This document shows positions 1-8,847 of a stretch of DNA of 64,000 nucleotides, one piece after another; position 1 is the stretch's first letter, and each line of letters starts with the position of its first letter. The notes beneath the pieces were generated by a model, which saw only the letters and a list, made by a program, of their open reading frames with translations, ran no database searches and was not told where the DNA came from. The position numbers and the translations under genes were made by a program. The DNA lies in contig CAVPDQ010000009.1 of the NCBI GenBank assembly GCA_963702685.1, positions 62,001 to 126,000 of the forward strand. Reading direction: 5' to 3'. This stretch comes from AP-15 sp963702685 (GTDB lineage Bacteria; Pseudomonadota; Alphaproteobacteria; ATCC43930; CGMCC-115725).

Positions 1-714
1 CGGGATTTCGAGCTTTTGCTTTAGCTTGACGTAGTTGTAGATGTCCTGCTCGGCGAGCGGGTCTTCATACCAGTAAAACCCCATTTCCTCGATCGCCCGG
101 CCGACCCTGAGCGCCTCCTCGTAGCGATAGCTCCAGGTCGAATCGAGCATGATTGTATAGTCGTCGCCGACCGCCCGGCGCACCGCTTCGCACACCTTGA
201 TGTCGTCGCGCCAGCGCTGCGGCGGATGGATTTTGTAGGCGGCCCAGCCGGCATCTCGGTAATGCCGCGCCTGCTCGGCATATTCTTGCGCCGTGGCGTG
301 GATCTCGGAGCTGGCATAGGCCGGGATCGTGCTGCGGCAGGTGCCCAGCAGACGATGGATCGGCATCCCCGCCGCCTTCCCCGCGATGTCCCAGAGGGCC
401 ACGTCGCAGGCGCCGATCGCACGCACGCTCGCCACCCGTGCGCGCGCCCATAATAAGCGGTTGAGCCGCTCGCGGTCGAGCGCGTCCTGGCCCAGCAAAA
501 CCGGCTTTAGAAACCGAACGAGGCCCGGCCCGTCGAGGCTTGCCGGGTTCGACGAGGTGCCGAGAAAGGCATGGCCCGTGACCCCTTGATCGGTCTCGAC
601 CGCGAGCAGGCCCAAATCGCTCTGCCCGGTCGGCCGCGCCGTATGGTGGCCGTAGATCGTCGGCGGGATGCTCTCCCAGGCAAACAGGGTCAGCGTGACA
701 TCGGTGATTTTCAT
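1..714 (-). CDS. Mandelate racemase / muconate lactonizing enzyme family protein (3' end cut by window)
   Basis: This gene starts at the ATG at 714-712 and runs off the window start, giving 238 residues of an enolase-superfamily enzyme. These enzymes abstract a proton alpha to a carboxylate, usually as sugar-acid dehydratases or racemases. Visible landmarks are the N-terminal capping domain (about 1-125), a catalytic-lysine strand AYKIHPP with Lys161, and metal ligands in MLDST (Asp191) and YEDPLAE (Glu217). The usual third ligand and the general-base His/Asp lie beyond the edge. Lys161 is followed by Ile-His (KxH) rather than the classic KxK, a pattern seen in some acid-sugar dehydratases. 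The neighbouring permease on the same strand could supply a substrate, but that is inference. No strong ribosome site precedes the ATG. Confidence 0.85.
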   Translation of the reverse strand, partial: MKITDVTLTLFAWESIPPTIYGHHTARPTGQSDLGLLAVETDQGVTGHAFLGTSSNPASLDGPGLVRFLKPVLLGQDALDRERLNRLLWARARVASVRAIGACDVALWDIAGKAAGMPIHRLLGTCRSTIPAYASSEIHATAQEYAEQARHYRDAGWAAYKIHPPQRWRDDIKVCEAVRRAVGDDYTIMLDSTWSYRYEEALRVGRAIEEMGFYWYEDPLAEQDIYNYVKLKQKLEIP

Positions 715-796
715 CGAGGAACGGTACAATGCTGACGGCCGGGATGTCGATCCCGGTGTCGCGCATCAGCCCCAGCTGCCAAGCTATCTAAGCCCT

Positions 797-933
797 CGCC
801 GCCCTCGAGGGCCGAGAGGGAGGGGGTCCGGCGCTTCCGGCGCGGGGGGCTGAGGCTACGGCCGAGGTTATCCCCACCTCACCCCAACCCTCTCCGCCCC
901 GGGGCGGAGAGGGAGCAGTTTGCTGATTTCGAT
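797..933. repeat. Palindromic REP/MITE-like element, family 1
   Basis: This intergenic stretch holds GC-rich self-complementary runs, including a CTCCGCCCC / GGGGCGGAG hairpin. The same words recur at 15541-15752, 38400-38505 and partly at 49978-50012. It fits a dispersed non-coding palindromic repeat. I see no gene in it. Confidence 0.6.
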
Positions 934-971
934 AACTTTGCCACGTGCATCCACTCCCGAGCGCATCTGGC

Positions 972-1184
972 ATGGACGCGGAAGAAGTTGATTATTTTAC
1001 CGCAGCGATCAATGTTCGCTTTGGCATGGCAGTCGTCGACACCATGAACTCAGCGCTCGGCGACGATGTCGCGACCAAAGCCGACATCGCCGGGGTGAAG
1101 TCCGACATCCGGCTGCTGCAGTGGGAGATAGGGATCATGTATGCCTTGCAGCTGGCGATCCTGGTCAAGCTCTTCGTGCACTGA
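972..1184 (+). CDS. Small coiled-coil protein with C-terminal membrane anchor (DUF1640-like)
   Basis: This is a 70-residue protein starting MDAEEVDYF. An in-frame ATG nine codons upstream also exists, but the internal start fits better. The middle (VATKADIAGVKSDIRLLQW) resembles the short coiled-coil repeat of DUF1640/CCDC90-type small alphaproteobacterial proteins. The last 20 residues (IMYALQLAILVKLFVH) form a hydrophobic helix that would anchor it in the inner membrane. Such proteins are common and mostly uncharacterised, so no function is assigned. It converges with the permease gene downstream, whose stop lies 27 bases away. Confidence 0.55.
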   Translation: MDAEEVDYFTAAINVRFGMAVVDTMNSALGDDVATKADIAGVKSDIRLLQWEIGIMYALQLAILVKLFVH

Positions 1185-1211
1185 GGTAAGATCATCGCGG
1201 CGGTTGCCGGC

Positions 1212-2717
1212 TCACTCGACCGGGACGCGCATCGCGATGGCGCCGAAGCTGTCGCCGCGGGCTTTCGCGTAACGACCGGCGCAGACGAGGCAGACGAGCC
1301 CGATCGCCAGCACCACGGCTCCCTGGAACAGCGGCTGAAAGATCAGCGGCGTCTTGGGCACGATCGCGATCGAGGCGATCAATGGCACGGCGATCAGGAT
1401 CGAGACAATCGCCGTCGTCGTCGCGAAAGGCTGGTTCAGCACCGGGGCGGCCCATTCGGCTTCGCGCCAGCGCGGGTGCCATTTCAGGTTCAAGACGCCG
1501 ACGGCGATCGCGAGCCAGACCAAAAGCACGGCGATCGACCGGACCGCCACCCCCATCGCCCAGCCGACATAGACCGTCTGCAGCAGAAAGAGCGTGCTCA
1601 GCACCGCGTGCAGGACGAGCCCGGCGAGCGGCACCTTGCGCTTCGAGGTCTCGGCAAAGACCGCCGGCAGCATCCGGTCCTGGCCATAGGCAAAGGCAAA
1701 GCGCGACGACACCATGTAGCCCGGCGCCAAGGTCTTGCCGACGATCACGGCGACGGCGAGGTTGAGGAGCACGGCGAGCCAATTGGGCGCGACCAGCCCG
1801 ACCAGACCCGGTGCCGTCGCGTAATTCCCCTTGCCCGCGTGCAGCAGCCCGGCGATCGCCCACCAGGGTGCGGCATGAAAGAGCGCCGCTGCGACCGCCG
1901 TGAACAACACCAGCGCGACGATAAACCCGTAGATGATGCCGAGCGGCAATTTCCGGTGCGGGTCGCCGACCTCGCCACCCAAGGCCGGCCCGGCGCCGAG
2001 CCCGGCATAGGCAAAGACAAAGAGCGAGCACACCGCGACAAAGTCGAAAAAGCTGTCGGGCGGCGGCACCGCGGGGGCGACGAGCGGCACCTGCGCCACC
2101 TTGCTCGCCGCCGCGACAAAGCTCGCTTGCGAGGTCGAAAACCCGATCGCGCAAATTACCAGCGCCGTCACCACGATGATAAACATCAGCACCGTGACAA
2201 AGAGGCCGTAGCGGTGGACGCCGGCGGCATTGACCGCATAGGTGATCCAGATCGCGGCGAGCCCGGTCAATAAATGGCCGGTCGGCGTCAGCAGCGCCGC
2301 ACCGAGCGCCGGGGCGAAGCCCAGCACCGCCTGTCCGAAAAAGGTGCCGAAGGCAAAGGCCAGGACGCCGGCGCCGGCCGGCCCCGTCAGCCACCACACA
2401 AAGGTCACCAGAAACCCGGCCGGCACGCCGAGGCTGCGCGCGATCCACACATATTTCGAGCCGGCGCGCGGCATGACCCGCGAAAACATCACGTAAAGAT
2501 AGGTTTTCGGCAGCATCAGGATGCCGGTGACGAACATCGCCAGCGGCACGAGCCCGTGAATGCCGGGATAGATTTGCAGGCTGCGGGTCGATACGAAATT
2601 GATCCCCGCGCCATATTCGGCCGACACCGCCGACGCGGTGATCGCCAATACCCCCAACACCTTGGCCAGCCGGTAATCGGTCGGCGCCGAAGTCGTGCTC
2701 CTCCAGGTCTCGCTCAT
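1212..2717 (-). CDS. APC-superfamily amino acid permease
   Basis: This gene encodes 501 residues with about twelve hydrophobic segments and a short polar N-terminus, the size and layout of APC-family amino-acid/polyamine/organocation transporters. The first transmembrane region carries SAVSAEYGAGINF, close to the unwound substrate-binding helix of the family, and RVMPRAGSKYVWIARSLG matches the conserved loop between helices 2 and 3. It would act in the inner membrane as a proton- or sodium-coupled symporter; the substrate cannot be read from sequence. Upstream lies a threefold 13-bp tandem repeat that may affect its promoter region. The enolase-family gene downstream on the same strand may share its pathway. 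Confidence 0.85.
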   Translation of the reverse strand: MSETWRSTTSAPTDYRLAKVLGVLAITASAVSAEYGAGINFVSTRSLQIYPGIHGLVPLAMFVTGILMLPKTYLYVMFSRVMPRAGSKYVWIARSLGVPAGFLVTFVWWLTGPAGAGVLAFAFGTFFGQAVLGFAPALGAALLTPTGHLLTGLAAIWITYAVNAAGVHRYGLFVTVLMFIIVVTALVICAIGFSTSQASFVAAASKVAQVPLVAPAVPPPDSFFDFVAVCSLFVFAYAGLGAGPALGGEVGDPHRKLPLGIIYGFIVALVLFTAVAAALFHAAPWWAIAGLLHAGKGNYATAPGLVGLVAPNWLAVLLNLAVAVIVGKTLAPGYMVSSRFAFAYGQDRMLPAVFAETSKRKVPLAGLVLHAVLSTLFLLQTVYVGWAMGVAVRSIAVLLVWLAIAVGVLNLKWHPRWREAEWAAPVLNQPFATTTAIVSILIAVPLIASIAIVPKTPLIFQPLFQGAVVLAIGLVCLVCAGRYAKARGDSFGAIAMRVPVE

Positions 2718-2734
2718 CGCCGTTCCTCCCCCTT

Positions 2735-2773
2735 GGTCGTCTTTATGGGTCGTCTTTATGGGTCGTCTTTATG
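2735..2773. repeat. 13-bp tandem repeat, three copies
   Basis: Three perfect head-to-tail copies of GGTCGTCTTTATG lie 17 bases before the permease start codon, in its 5' leader or promoter region. Copy number could vary by slippage and affect expression; that is inference. Confidence 0.85.
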
Positions 2774-2880
2774 GAGACTGTAATCCAATCAGCCCCGGCG
2801 CGAAGCACTCATCCCGCGACTCAGCTTTCGCCGGAAGGAGGAAGAGGCCCACCATGCTCGCAAGATCCGGCTTCCCGGAG

Positions 2881-2999
2881 GTCATTCCGGGGCGAGGGCG
2901 CAGCCCGCGAGCCCGGAACCCATGAACACCTACCTGCGACGTCTTGCAATCGGCTGTGTTCATGGATTCCGGGCCTGCCCTTGCAGGGCATCCCGGAAC
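2881..2999. repeat. MITE-like inverted-repeat element, family 2
   Basis: This roughly 119-bp unit begins GTCATTCCGGGG and ends in a complementary CCCGGAA. Internal words (AGCCCGGAACCC, GTTCATGGATTCCGGGCCTGCCC) match the element at 11705-11823 almost base for base. A shorter relative lies at 51031-51111. It is non-coding. Confidence 0.8.
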
Positions 3000-3032
3000 A
3001 ACTCGATGCGCACCGCTCGAGCGGACAGCTTC

Positions 3033-4009
3033 TCAGCCGACCAGCACCGCCTTGCCGATGACCGCGCGGTCGATCAGCGCCTGCACCGCATCCGCCGCCC
3101 GCGCCAACGGAAACTCCCGCCAGATGCGCGGCTCGAGCTTTCCGGCGGCGGCGAGGTCGAGCAAGGTCCTGGTGTTGGCGGCGGCGATTTCCGGGTGCGC
3201 TTCGTTGAGCCCGCCGATACGCACGCCGATCGCCTCGATCCCTTTGATCAAGAGATAATTGCTCCGCGCCGCCGCCGGCGCCCCGCCGAGAAAGCCCAAA
3301 ATCAGAATACGCCCACCCCAGGCGAGGCAGCGCAGCAATTCCTCGAAGGTCGGGCCGTTGACCGGGTCGTAGACGATATCGACGCCGCGGCCTCGGGTCA
3401 GCTCCATGACCCGATCGCGAAACCCGCCCTGGTAGGGGATCGCATGGTCCGCACCTTCGGCGCAGCAGACCGCGCGCTTTTCGTCGGTCTCGGCGGTGGC
3501 GATCACCTCGGCGCCAAAAAGCTTGGCGATCTGGATTGCCGGCAGGCCGATGCCACCCGCCGCACCGTGGATCAACACCCGCTCGCCCGATTGCAGCCGG
3601 CCGCGCTGCATCAGCGCGTGATAGGCGGTCTGGTAGGCGCCGCGGAACACCGCCGCCTCTTCGAGGCTCAGCGCCGCCGGCACCTTGTCGCAATCCTCGG
3701 CTTTGCAATTGGCGAGCTCGGCAAAAGCGCCGAGCCGCTGCCGGCTCATCACTCGGTCGCCGGGCTTCGAGCCCCTGCACATCCGGCCCGACCGCGATCA
3801 CCTCGCCCGCCCCCTCGTTTCCCGGCACAAAGGGCGGCTCCGGCCGGAACTGGTATTTGCCGGCCAGCATCAAGCACATCGACATATTGGACGCCGCGCG
3901 CCCGGATGCGCACCTGCACCTCGCCGGGACCGGGCGGCGGCGGGTCGGGCACATCGCGCAGCGCCAGCACCTCGGGACCGCCGAACGCCTCGCACACCAC
4001 CGCCTGCAT
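3033..4009 (-). pseudogene. NADPH:quinone oxidoreductase family, two frameshifts
   Basis: Three overlapping frames together spell one complete zinc-free quinone oxidoreductase of the medium-chain dehydrogenase family, about 325 residues if mended. The N-terminus begins at 4009 (MQAVVCEAFGGPEVL) behind a GGGGAGGGGG ribosome site. The frame breaks first near 3871-3874, where one extra base separates YVDVL from LMLAGKYQF. It breaks again near 3766-3770, where one extra base separates GPDVQGL from KPGDRVM. The remaining frame carries the Rossmann motif GAAGGIGLPAIQIAK and the C-terminal substrate loop, ending at 3033. Both lesions behave as single-base insertions, and the rest is well conserved, so sequencing error or very recent inactivation are the two explanations. 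It is transcribed divergently from the MFS gene. Confidence 0.85.
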
Positions 4010-4139
4010 CGCCCCCTCCCCATGCGCCAAAGCCAGACCTTGCCCCGGTTCGCCGCCACCCGGCCAGTGGGTTTCGCAGCCGGCGCAAAATTGCGGCATG
4101 CTGCGCCCGATTGGAACGGGGACCGGGGGAGCGACCGAG

Positions 4140-5453
4140 ATGACCGACAGATCCGGGGCCGCCGCGGCGCTGCCCTTGCGCGGGGCCGGCGCGTTTTCGC
4201 TGTGGAGCCAGCTCGCGGTCTCGCTTCTGTGGTTTGCGCTGTTCGCCAACTGGCTGACCGTCGTGCCGGTCATCGTGCCGGACCAGATCGCTTCGATCCT
4301 CGGCCCGGACGCGGCGGCAAAGGAAGGGATCGCCGGCAGCATCCAGGCCGCGGGCGCCTTTATCGCCTTGATCATGGCGCCGTTGGCCGGGGCGCTCTCC
4401 GACCGGGTGCGCCATCCCTTGGGCCGGCGCCGGCCGTTTCTGGTCGCCGGCATGATCGGCACCTGCATCGGCTTGGCGCTCCTGGTGCCGTTTGGCCCCG
4501 GCCGCAGCATCTGGCTCTACGCGCTCGTCATCCTGAACTTGCAGTTCTGGTGGAATTGGCTGTGCGGCCCTTATGCCGGGCTGATCCCCGATGTCGTGCC
4601 GGCCGCCGAGCAGGCCCGCGCCAGCGCCTGGATGAACATCATGAGCATCCTGGGCACCTTTGTCGGCAACGGCATCGCGGTCGTGCTCTATGTGCACGGC
4701 AATGCCGGGCCGGCGATCGCGAGCCTCATCATCATCAACCTCGCCTGCCTGTGGCTGACCCTGAAGGGGGTGCACGAGGCGCCCGCGCTCGGCCCGCGCC
4801 ACCGGCTCGAAATCGTCCCGTTTATCCGCTCGTTCTGGCTCAGCCCCGGCGCGCATCAAAGCTTTTATTGGGTCCTCGTGACCCGGCTTTTCGCCAATCT
4901 CGGCGTCTGGTCGGTGCTGACCTTTCTGTTGTTTTATCTGCGCGATGTGATCGGCGTCGCCGAGCCGGACAAGGTGCTGCCGATGCTGCTCGGGCTCGGC
5001 GCCTTGCTCGGCATCCCGGCGAGCCTCGTCGCCGCCCGTCTCGTCGACCGCCACGGCGTCCTCGCGGTCGTCAGGGCCACCAGCTGGATCATGGCCGGCG
5101 CGGCGATCGCTTACGTGCTGATCGCGCTGCGTCCCGGTCTCTGGCTGACGGTGCCGGTCTTTCTCGTCTATTTCGCCGGCTGGGGCGCTTACCAGGCGGT
5201 CGATTGGGCATTGGCGCTCAGGGTCCTGCCGCAGAGCGAGACCGCCGGCAAGGATATGGGCATCTGGCATGTGGCGCTGGTCTTGCCGCAGGTCCTCGGC
5301 CCGGCCTTAACGGGCTGGATCATCACCGGCGCCAAGCTCGCGGTCTCGGCCCGCTTTGCCTACAGCCTCGCCTTTGCGATCGCGGCACTCTGGTTCAGCC
5401 TGTCGGCGATCCTCGTCGCCCGCGTCCGCCTGCGCCCCGACACTGGAACATGA
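4140..5453 (+). CDS. MFS transporter
   Basis: This gene encodes a 437-residue membrane protein with about twelve transmembrane segments. The MFS signature loop between helices 2 and 3 is visible as GALSDRVRHPLGRRRPFL. That wording, followed by a second six-helix half, resembles the sugar/cation or glycoside-pentoside-hexuronide symporter branch, but the substrate is not determinable. The ATG at 4140 follows a GGGGGAG ribosome site; longer in-frame extension upstream is antisense to the oxidoreductase gene and lacks coding character. The two thiamine-diphosphate enzyme genes follow 94 bases later on the same strand, so co-transcription and import of their substrate are possible. Confidence 0.85.
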   Translation: MTDRSGAAAALPLRGAGAFSLWSQLAVSLLWFALFANWLTVVPVIVPDQIASILGPDAAAKEGIAGSIQAAGAFIALIMAPLAGALSDRVRHPLGRRRPFLVAGMIGTCIGLALLVPFGPGRSIWLYALVILNLQFWWNWLCGPYAGLIPDVVPAAEQARASAWMNIMSILGTFVGNGIAVVLYVHGNAGPAIASLIIINLACLWLTLKGVHEAPALGPRHRLEIVPFIRSFWLSPGAHQSFYWVLVTRLFANLGVWSVLTFLLFYLRDVIGVAEPDKVLPMLLGLGALLGIPASLVAARLVDRHGVLAVVRATSWIMAGAAIAYVLIALRPGLWLTVPVFLVYFAGWGAYQAVDWALALRVLPQSETAGKDMGIWHVALVLPQVLGPALTGWIITGAKLAVSARFAYSLAFAIAALWFSLSAILVARVRLRPDTGT

Positions 5454-5547
5454 ACAGCATGCGAATAGGTGGTATGGCGGCGGTGCGGTCGCTTTGGCCG
5501 GCGGGGCGAATTACACTCGTCCTATCTCAAGTCGTGGGGGACAGCCG

Positions 5548-6066
5548 ATGAACGATGCCGCGACGGCGGCGCTGAGCCCGGAGACGGTGCTCGCCGAGAT
5601 GAAAAAGAACGGTGTCACCCATGTCGTGTGGCTGCCGGACAGCGAGACCAACTGGCTTTACCTCTTGATGCAGGCCGAGCCGTCGTTGCGGCTCGTGGGC
5701 GTCAGCCGCGAGGGGCATGCCTGCTCGGTCGCCGCCGGGCTCTGGGCGGGCGGGGCGAAGCCCTTAATCCTGATCCAGAACACCGGCATGATGGAATCGG
5801 GCAATTCGATACGCGGCTGGCTCCTCAGCCTCGACATCCCGGTCGTGCTGATGGTCGGCTATCGCGGCTGGACCCGCCACGGCGTCAATTCGGACACCGC
5901 CGCGACCTACACCGAGCGGTTTCTGATGGCGTTCGGCCTCAACTATTACCTCGTCGAAAGCGGTGCTGACGCCCAGCGCATCTCGATCGCGTTCGACGAG
6001 GCCGCGCGCACCAAAAAACCCGTCGTCGTCCTCGTCGGCGACGAATATCACGGCTTCAACCGCTGA
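5548..6066 (+). CDS. Thiamine-diphosphate enzyme, PYR-domain subunit (sulfopyruvate/phosphonopyruvate decarboxylase alpha-like)
   Basis: This 172-residue protein is the N-terminal (pyrimidine-binding) half of a thiamine-diphosphate decarboxylase. It shows the activating glutamate in GVSREGHACSVAAGLW and the helix IQNTGMMESGNS typical of ComD/phosphonopyruvate decarboxylase alpha chains. The next gene, 17 bases downstream, supplies the cofactor half, so the pair would form one alpha-beta enzyme. Members act on sulfopyruvate, phosphonopyruvate or similar 2-oxo acids, releasing CO2 and an aldehyde. The substrate here is not shown; no sulfonate or phosphonate genes are adjacent. The ATG at 5548 follows GTGGGGGACA, a plausible ribosome site. 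Confidence 0.85.
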   Translation: MNDAATAALSPETVLAEMKKNGVTHVVWLPDSETNWLYLLMQAEPSLRLVGVSREGHACSVAAGLWAGGAKPLILIQNTGMMESGNSIRGWLLSLDIPVVLMVGYRGWTRHGVNSDTAATYTERFLMAFGLNYYLVESGADAQRISIAFDEAARTKKPVVVLVGDEYHGFNR

Positions 6067-6083
6067 TCCCCGCGAGGCCCGCG

Positions 6084-6668
6084 ATGATGCACACCGCCGA
6101 CATGCTCAAGGCCATTGCCCCCTATCGCGAGGACGCGATCGTCGTCCCCGGCCGCGGTGGCCGCTTTTGGGTCGATCTGACCGGTCATCCGAACCGCGAC
6201 CTGCCGCTGGGCGACCCGGCGATGGGCGGCCATGCCGGGTTTGCGCTGGGGCTGGCGCTGGCCCGACCCGAGAAAAAGGTGATCCTGTTCGATACCGAGG
6301 GCGACATCCTGATGAGCCTCGGCATCCTGGTCACGATCGCCGAGCAGCAGCCCGCGAACTTCTATCATTTCCTGATCGACAACGAATGCTACGCCACGAC
6401 CGGCGGCCAGCCGGTGCCGAACGCCAAAAACATCAGCTATGATCTGATCGCCCGGGGCGCCGGCTATCCGCGCGCCTTCGCGTTCTCCGAGCTGGGCGAA
6501 TTTTCGCGCGCGTTGCCCTCGATCATGGCCGGTCCCGGCCCGGTCTTTGCCGCCTGCAAGGTCGATCCGGAAATCGAGAACGAGCCGATCGGGCGCCGCC
6601 GCCGCTGGCAGACCCGCTCGCGCACCCAGGTCATCGCCGACTTCCAAGCCGAATTCGGAATCAGCTGA
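6084..6668 (+). CDS. Thiamine-diphosphate enzyme, PP-domain subunit (decarboxylase beta-like)
   Basis: This 194-residue partner of the preceding gene carries the diphosphate-binding half. The entry motif is GDPAMGGHAGFALGLALA, followed by the metal-binding stretch DTEGDILMSLG and IDNECYATTGGQ, equivalent to the GDG...N motif of thiamine-diphosphate enzymes, with the second glycine-aspartate pattern slightly altered (EGD). NECYATTGGQP matches the sulfopyruvate/phosphonopyruvate decarboxylase beta group. The last 30 residues are arginine-rich (IGRRRRWQTRSRTQ). Close spacing indicates translation from the same message as the alpha gene. Function as a heteromeric decarboxylase is established for the family; the substrate is inferred only. 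Confidence 0.85.
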   Translation: MMHTADMLKAIAPYREDAIVVPGRGGRFWVDLTGHPNRDLPLGDPAMGGHAGFALGLALARPEKKVILFDTEGDILMSLGILVTIAEQQPANFYHFLIDNECYATTGGQPVPNAKNISYDLIARGAGYPRAFAFSELGEFSRALPSIMAGPGPVFAACKVDPEIENEPIGRRRRWQTRSRTQVIADFQAEFGIS

Positions 6669-6959
6669 GCCGCCTTCCCCTTTTCCAATAAATCACTCTG
6701 ACCCTTTTCCACTCTTTCAAGCCCTAAATTTAGCTGGAGATTCTCGGTGGATGACCGATCACAGACAGGGCCGTACCGCAGTTCTGTTTGTTTCGCTGAA
6801 AATTCAAAAACTCCGGTGATGAGATCTTATAAATATCTCAATACGCAAAATCAAAGATCGGATCATTCGCGACTTCTTGATCTTTATTATCGCCCTATCA
6901 AGACGTGCTTGCGATGCGCGTCACCATCGACTAAGAAGCGCCACGGAAGGGGGCGTATC

Positions 6960-7400
6960 ATGAGCCTTTTCGCAGTGGCGGTCGGCGTGCTTTTGGCTCC
7001 TGATTTTGCTTACGGTCAGAGCTGGACCTATACTGCACCGTCTCACGGCATGGCCATAGGATACGCCGGGGTCGAGCTGGACGCGCGTCGCAGCTTTCTC
7101 GTCACCTGCGGTAACGGAGGGTTGGGCATACAGCTCGATATTGCCCCCCGGCCGGATACCTCCAGCAAGGTTGTGCTCAAACTCGGGCTGGAGATCGACC
7201 GAAAATCCTACAGCCTGGACATGGTATGCAACGACGGCGGCTCGCAATGCGCCGCAGGCATGTCGAATCGGGAGCGTACGGCTTTGCGCCGCGGCCGCAG
7301 CGTCCGCGTCTACTATGACGGGGTGCCCGGACCGACCTTCCCGCTCACGGGAGCGGCGGACGCGATCGGCAAGCTTTCTCACTGCCCGTCGGCATTTTAG
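6960..7400 (+). CDS. Secreted protein of unknown function
   Basis: I do not recognise this protein. From the ATG at 6960, preceded by GGAAGGGGG, it encodes 146 residues. The first 21 (MSLFAVAVGVLLAPDFAYGQS) look like a cleavable signal peptide, so it is probably periplasmic. The mature part is rich in small residues and has four cysteines (VTCGNGG, DMVCNDGG, SQCAAG, SHCPS) that could form two disulfides. A similar secreted unknown lies on the opposite strand about 300 bases away. The upstream 290 bases hold no gene and are less GC-rich than the surroundings, which hints at foreign origin. Confidence 0.6.
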   Translation: MSLFAVAVGVLLAPDFAYGQSWTYTAPSHGMAIGYAGVELDARRSFLVTCGNGGLGIQLDIAPRPDTSSKVVLKLGLEIDRKSYSLDMVCNDGGSQCAAGMSNRERTALRRGRSVRVYYDGVPGPTFPLTGAADAIGKLSHCPSAF

Positions 7401-7695
7401 CCGTTAAAGCGTTCGTCCACGAAATGGCCTACCAAGATTCGGTTCGGTCGGCTTGCGCTGCCAAATCTGCTCCGTCGCGGGGTCGAGCTGGATTACCATC
7501 TCATTACCTCAGTCAGGCGGGCAATGGACGGAGCGCTGGACGGCATAACGCAAAACCGCGATCGCTGTTACCGGCAATGTCACGCTCTTGCCCGATCGGA
7601 TCACGTTCGGGAACGGGAAATCGCTGCCTCTCGCTCTTGTCCGCATAGTCCCTGAGTACAGGGACAGCAAGATCTCGTGGGCGTGATCGATCAAA

Positions 7696-8367
7696 TTACG
7701 GTGTCCGGCCGGCGATCGGTTTGGGGATGGCGCCTTTGTGCGTGCAGTCCAGGACATGGTTCCATGTATCCATATTCCAGAGCTGGTTGGCGACATCCTT
7801 TGCCGTCACACTGTCGATTCGGGTTTCCTTGTCAATCAGTATCGAGCCGAACCGGACCCGGGCGCCCTGATACAAGTAGCAGCTTGTCGAGGGGTCCTTT
7901 TCGATGAGCCAGGTTCCGGTATCTATCATCGATGCATTCACGGCGCACCGGTCCTCGGGATTGGCCGATGTCATACCTGTTTCATAACGCCATTTGTCGG
8001 GCCCTATCGGCGTCGCATGCGCTGCAAAAATCCCAAAGGAAGCGTCGCTTAAACTGGAATAAAATACTGTAAATGCGAACCGTAGCGTCTTGTCGGGGTT
8101 CAGCTCGTGCGCAAACAATTTTAAACCGACGCCGTTTTCCCGGGTTTTGGCGTTCGTGTCCTTGTCCTGGCAGTAAAAGCCGCTCTTCTCGCTATATTTC
8201 TTTTGCAGCTCGCTCTTGCCGAAGGCGCGGATACCGGCCAAAGACATGGAAGCGGCCACGGAAAGAACAAATAAAAGAGCAAAGACCTTCATTTGGGGAT
8301 GCATTCGAGCCATCAGGACGATATATCGTAAGCTTCCCCCCAGTCCCCCCAGGGTTTCCCTCCTCAT
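7696..8367 (-). CDS. Secreted protein of unknown function
   Basis: This encodes 223 residues from the ATG at 8367, which has a strong GGAGGAA ribosome site. Alternative starts at 8304 or 8292 would put the hydrophobic stretch KVFALLFVLSVAASMSLAG at the N-terminus as a conventional signal peptide. The mature region is soluble, with cysteines in FYCQDKD, DRCAVN, TSCYLYQG and LDCTHKG, consistent with disulfides in the periplasm. No family is recognised. Base and codon composition is less GC-biased than neighbouring metabolic genes, as for the convergent secreted gene at 6960-7400; the pair may have arrived together. Nothing gene-like is seen between them (7401-7695). Confidence 0.6.
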   Translation of the reverse strand: MRRETLGGLGGSLRYIVLMARMHPQMKVFALLFVLSVAASMSLAGIRAFGKSELQKKYSEKSGFYCQDKDTNAKTRENGVGLKLFAHELNPDKTLRFAFTVFYSSLSDASFGIFAAHATPIGPDKWRYETGMTSANPEDRCAVNASMIDTGTWLIEKDPSTSCYLYQGARVRFGSILIDKETRIDSVTAKDVANQLWNMDTWNHVLDCTHKGAIPKPIAGRTP

Positions 8368-8570
8368 TACTTCCTCCAGTCGCCAAGCCTTTTGTTAGGT
8401 CGGAGAAAGTGGAGGGTATCATACCGAATGGGGTAAATCTACCGACCCTCAAAGGGCTGGCGGAGGTGGCCGTGACCTGTCAGAGCTGCGCAGACGTGAC
8501 GGGATGATGATGTCTCAGGCATTGGTGTCGTTCGGTATCCGCGGTCAAAACAGCAACTCGTTCCGGTCAC

Positions 8571-8780
8571 CTAGTCCGCCTTGTCAGGGCTTGTCGCCCG
8601 TCCAGCGAGCGCACTGGCATGCGCTTCCCCGAACCCTTCACGGCGAAAATCTACAACCTTGCCGTCGAGGCTGACGTTGCCCATGTCAGGGCCGCCGCCG
8701 CCCGGGATCGGCCAGGTCTTGTCGGCCGTGCGGATGGCGAAATCGATGACGCTGCCCAGCCCATGCGGCGCGCCATGCAC
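8571..8780 (-). pseudogene. Remnant of YVTN/YncE-type beta-propeller gene
   Basis: A short reading frame holds ADKTWPIPGGGGPDMGNVS followed by LDGKV, which closely resembles the blade sequence (PGGxSPDMGNVSxDGK) of secreted YVTN beta-propeller proteins. The following blade is garbled and both ends are missing, so this is a decayed fragment rather than a gene. It lies next to a second fragment on the other strand. Confidence 0.4.
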
Positions 8781-8847
8781 TTGTGCGATCCGCGATTGGA
8801 TTTTCGGGGACGGATTTTCGGGGACAATCTACCTTAGTCCACGGCCG

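Noticed and set aside
2922..4139. Long N-terminal extension of the MFS gene (frame open from 2922)
   Set aside because: It is antisense to the quinone oxidoreductase gene and shows no transporter similarity; a ribosome site supports the start at 4140.
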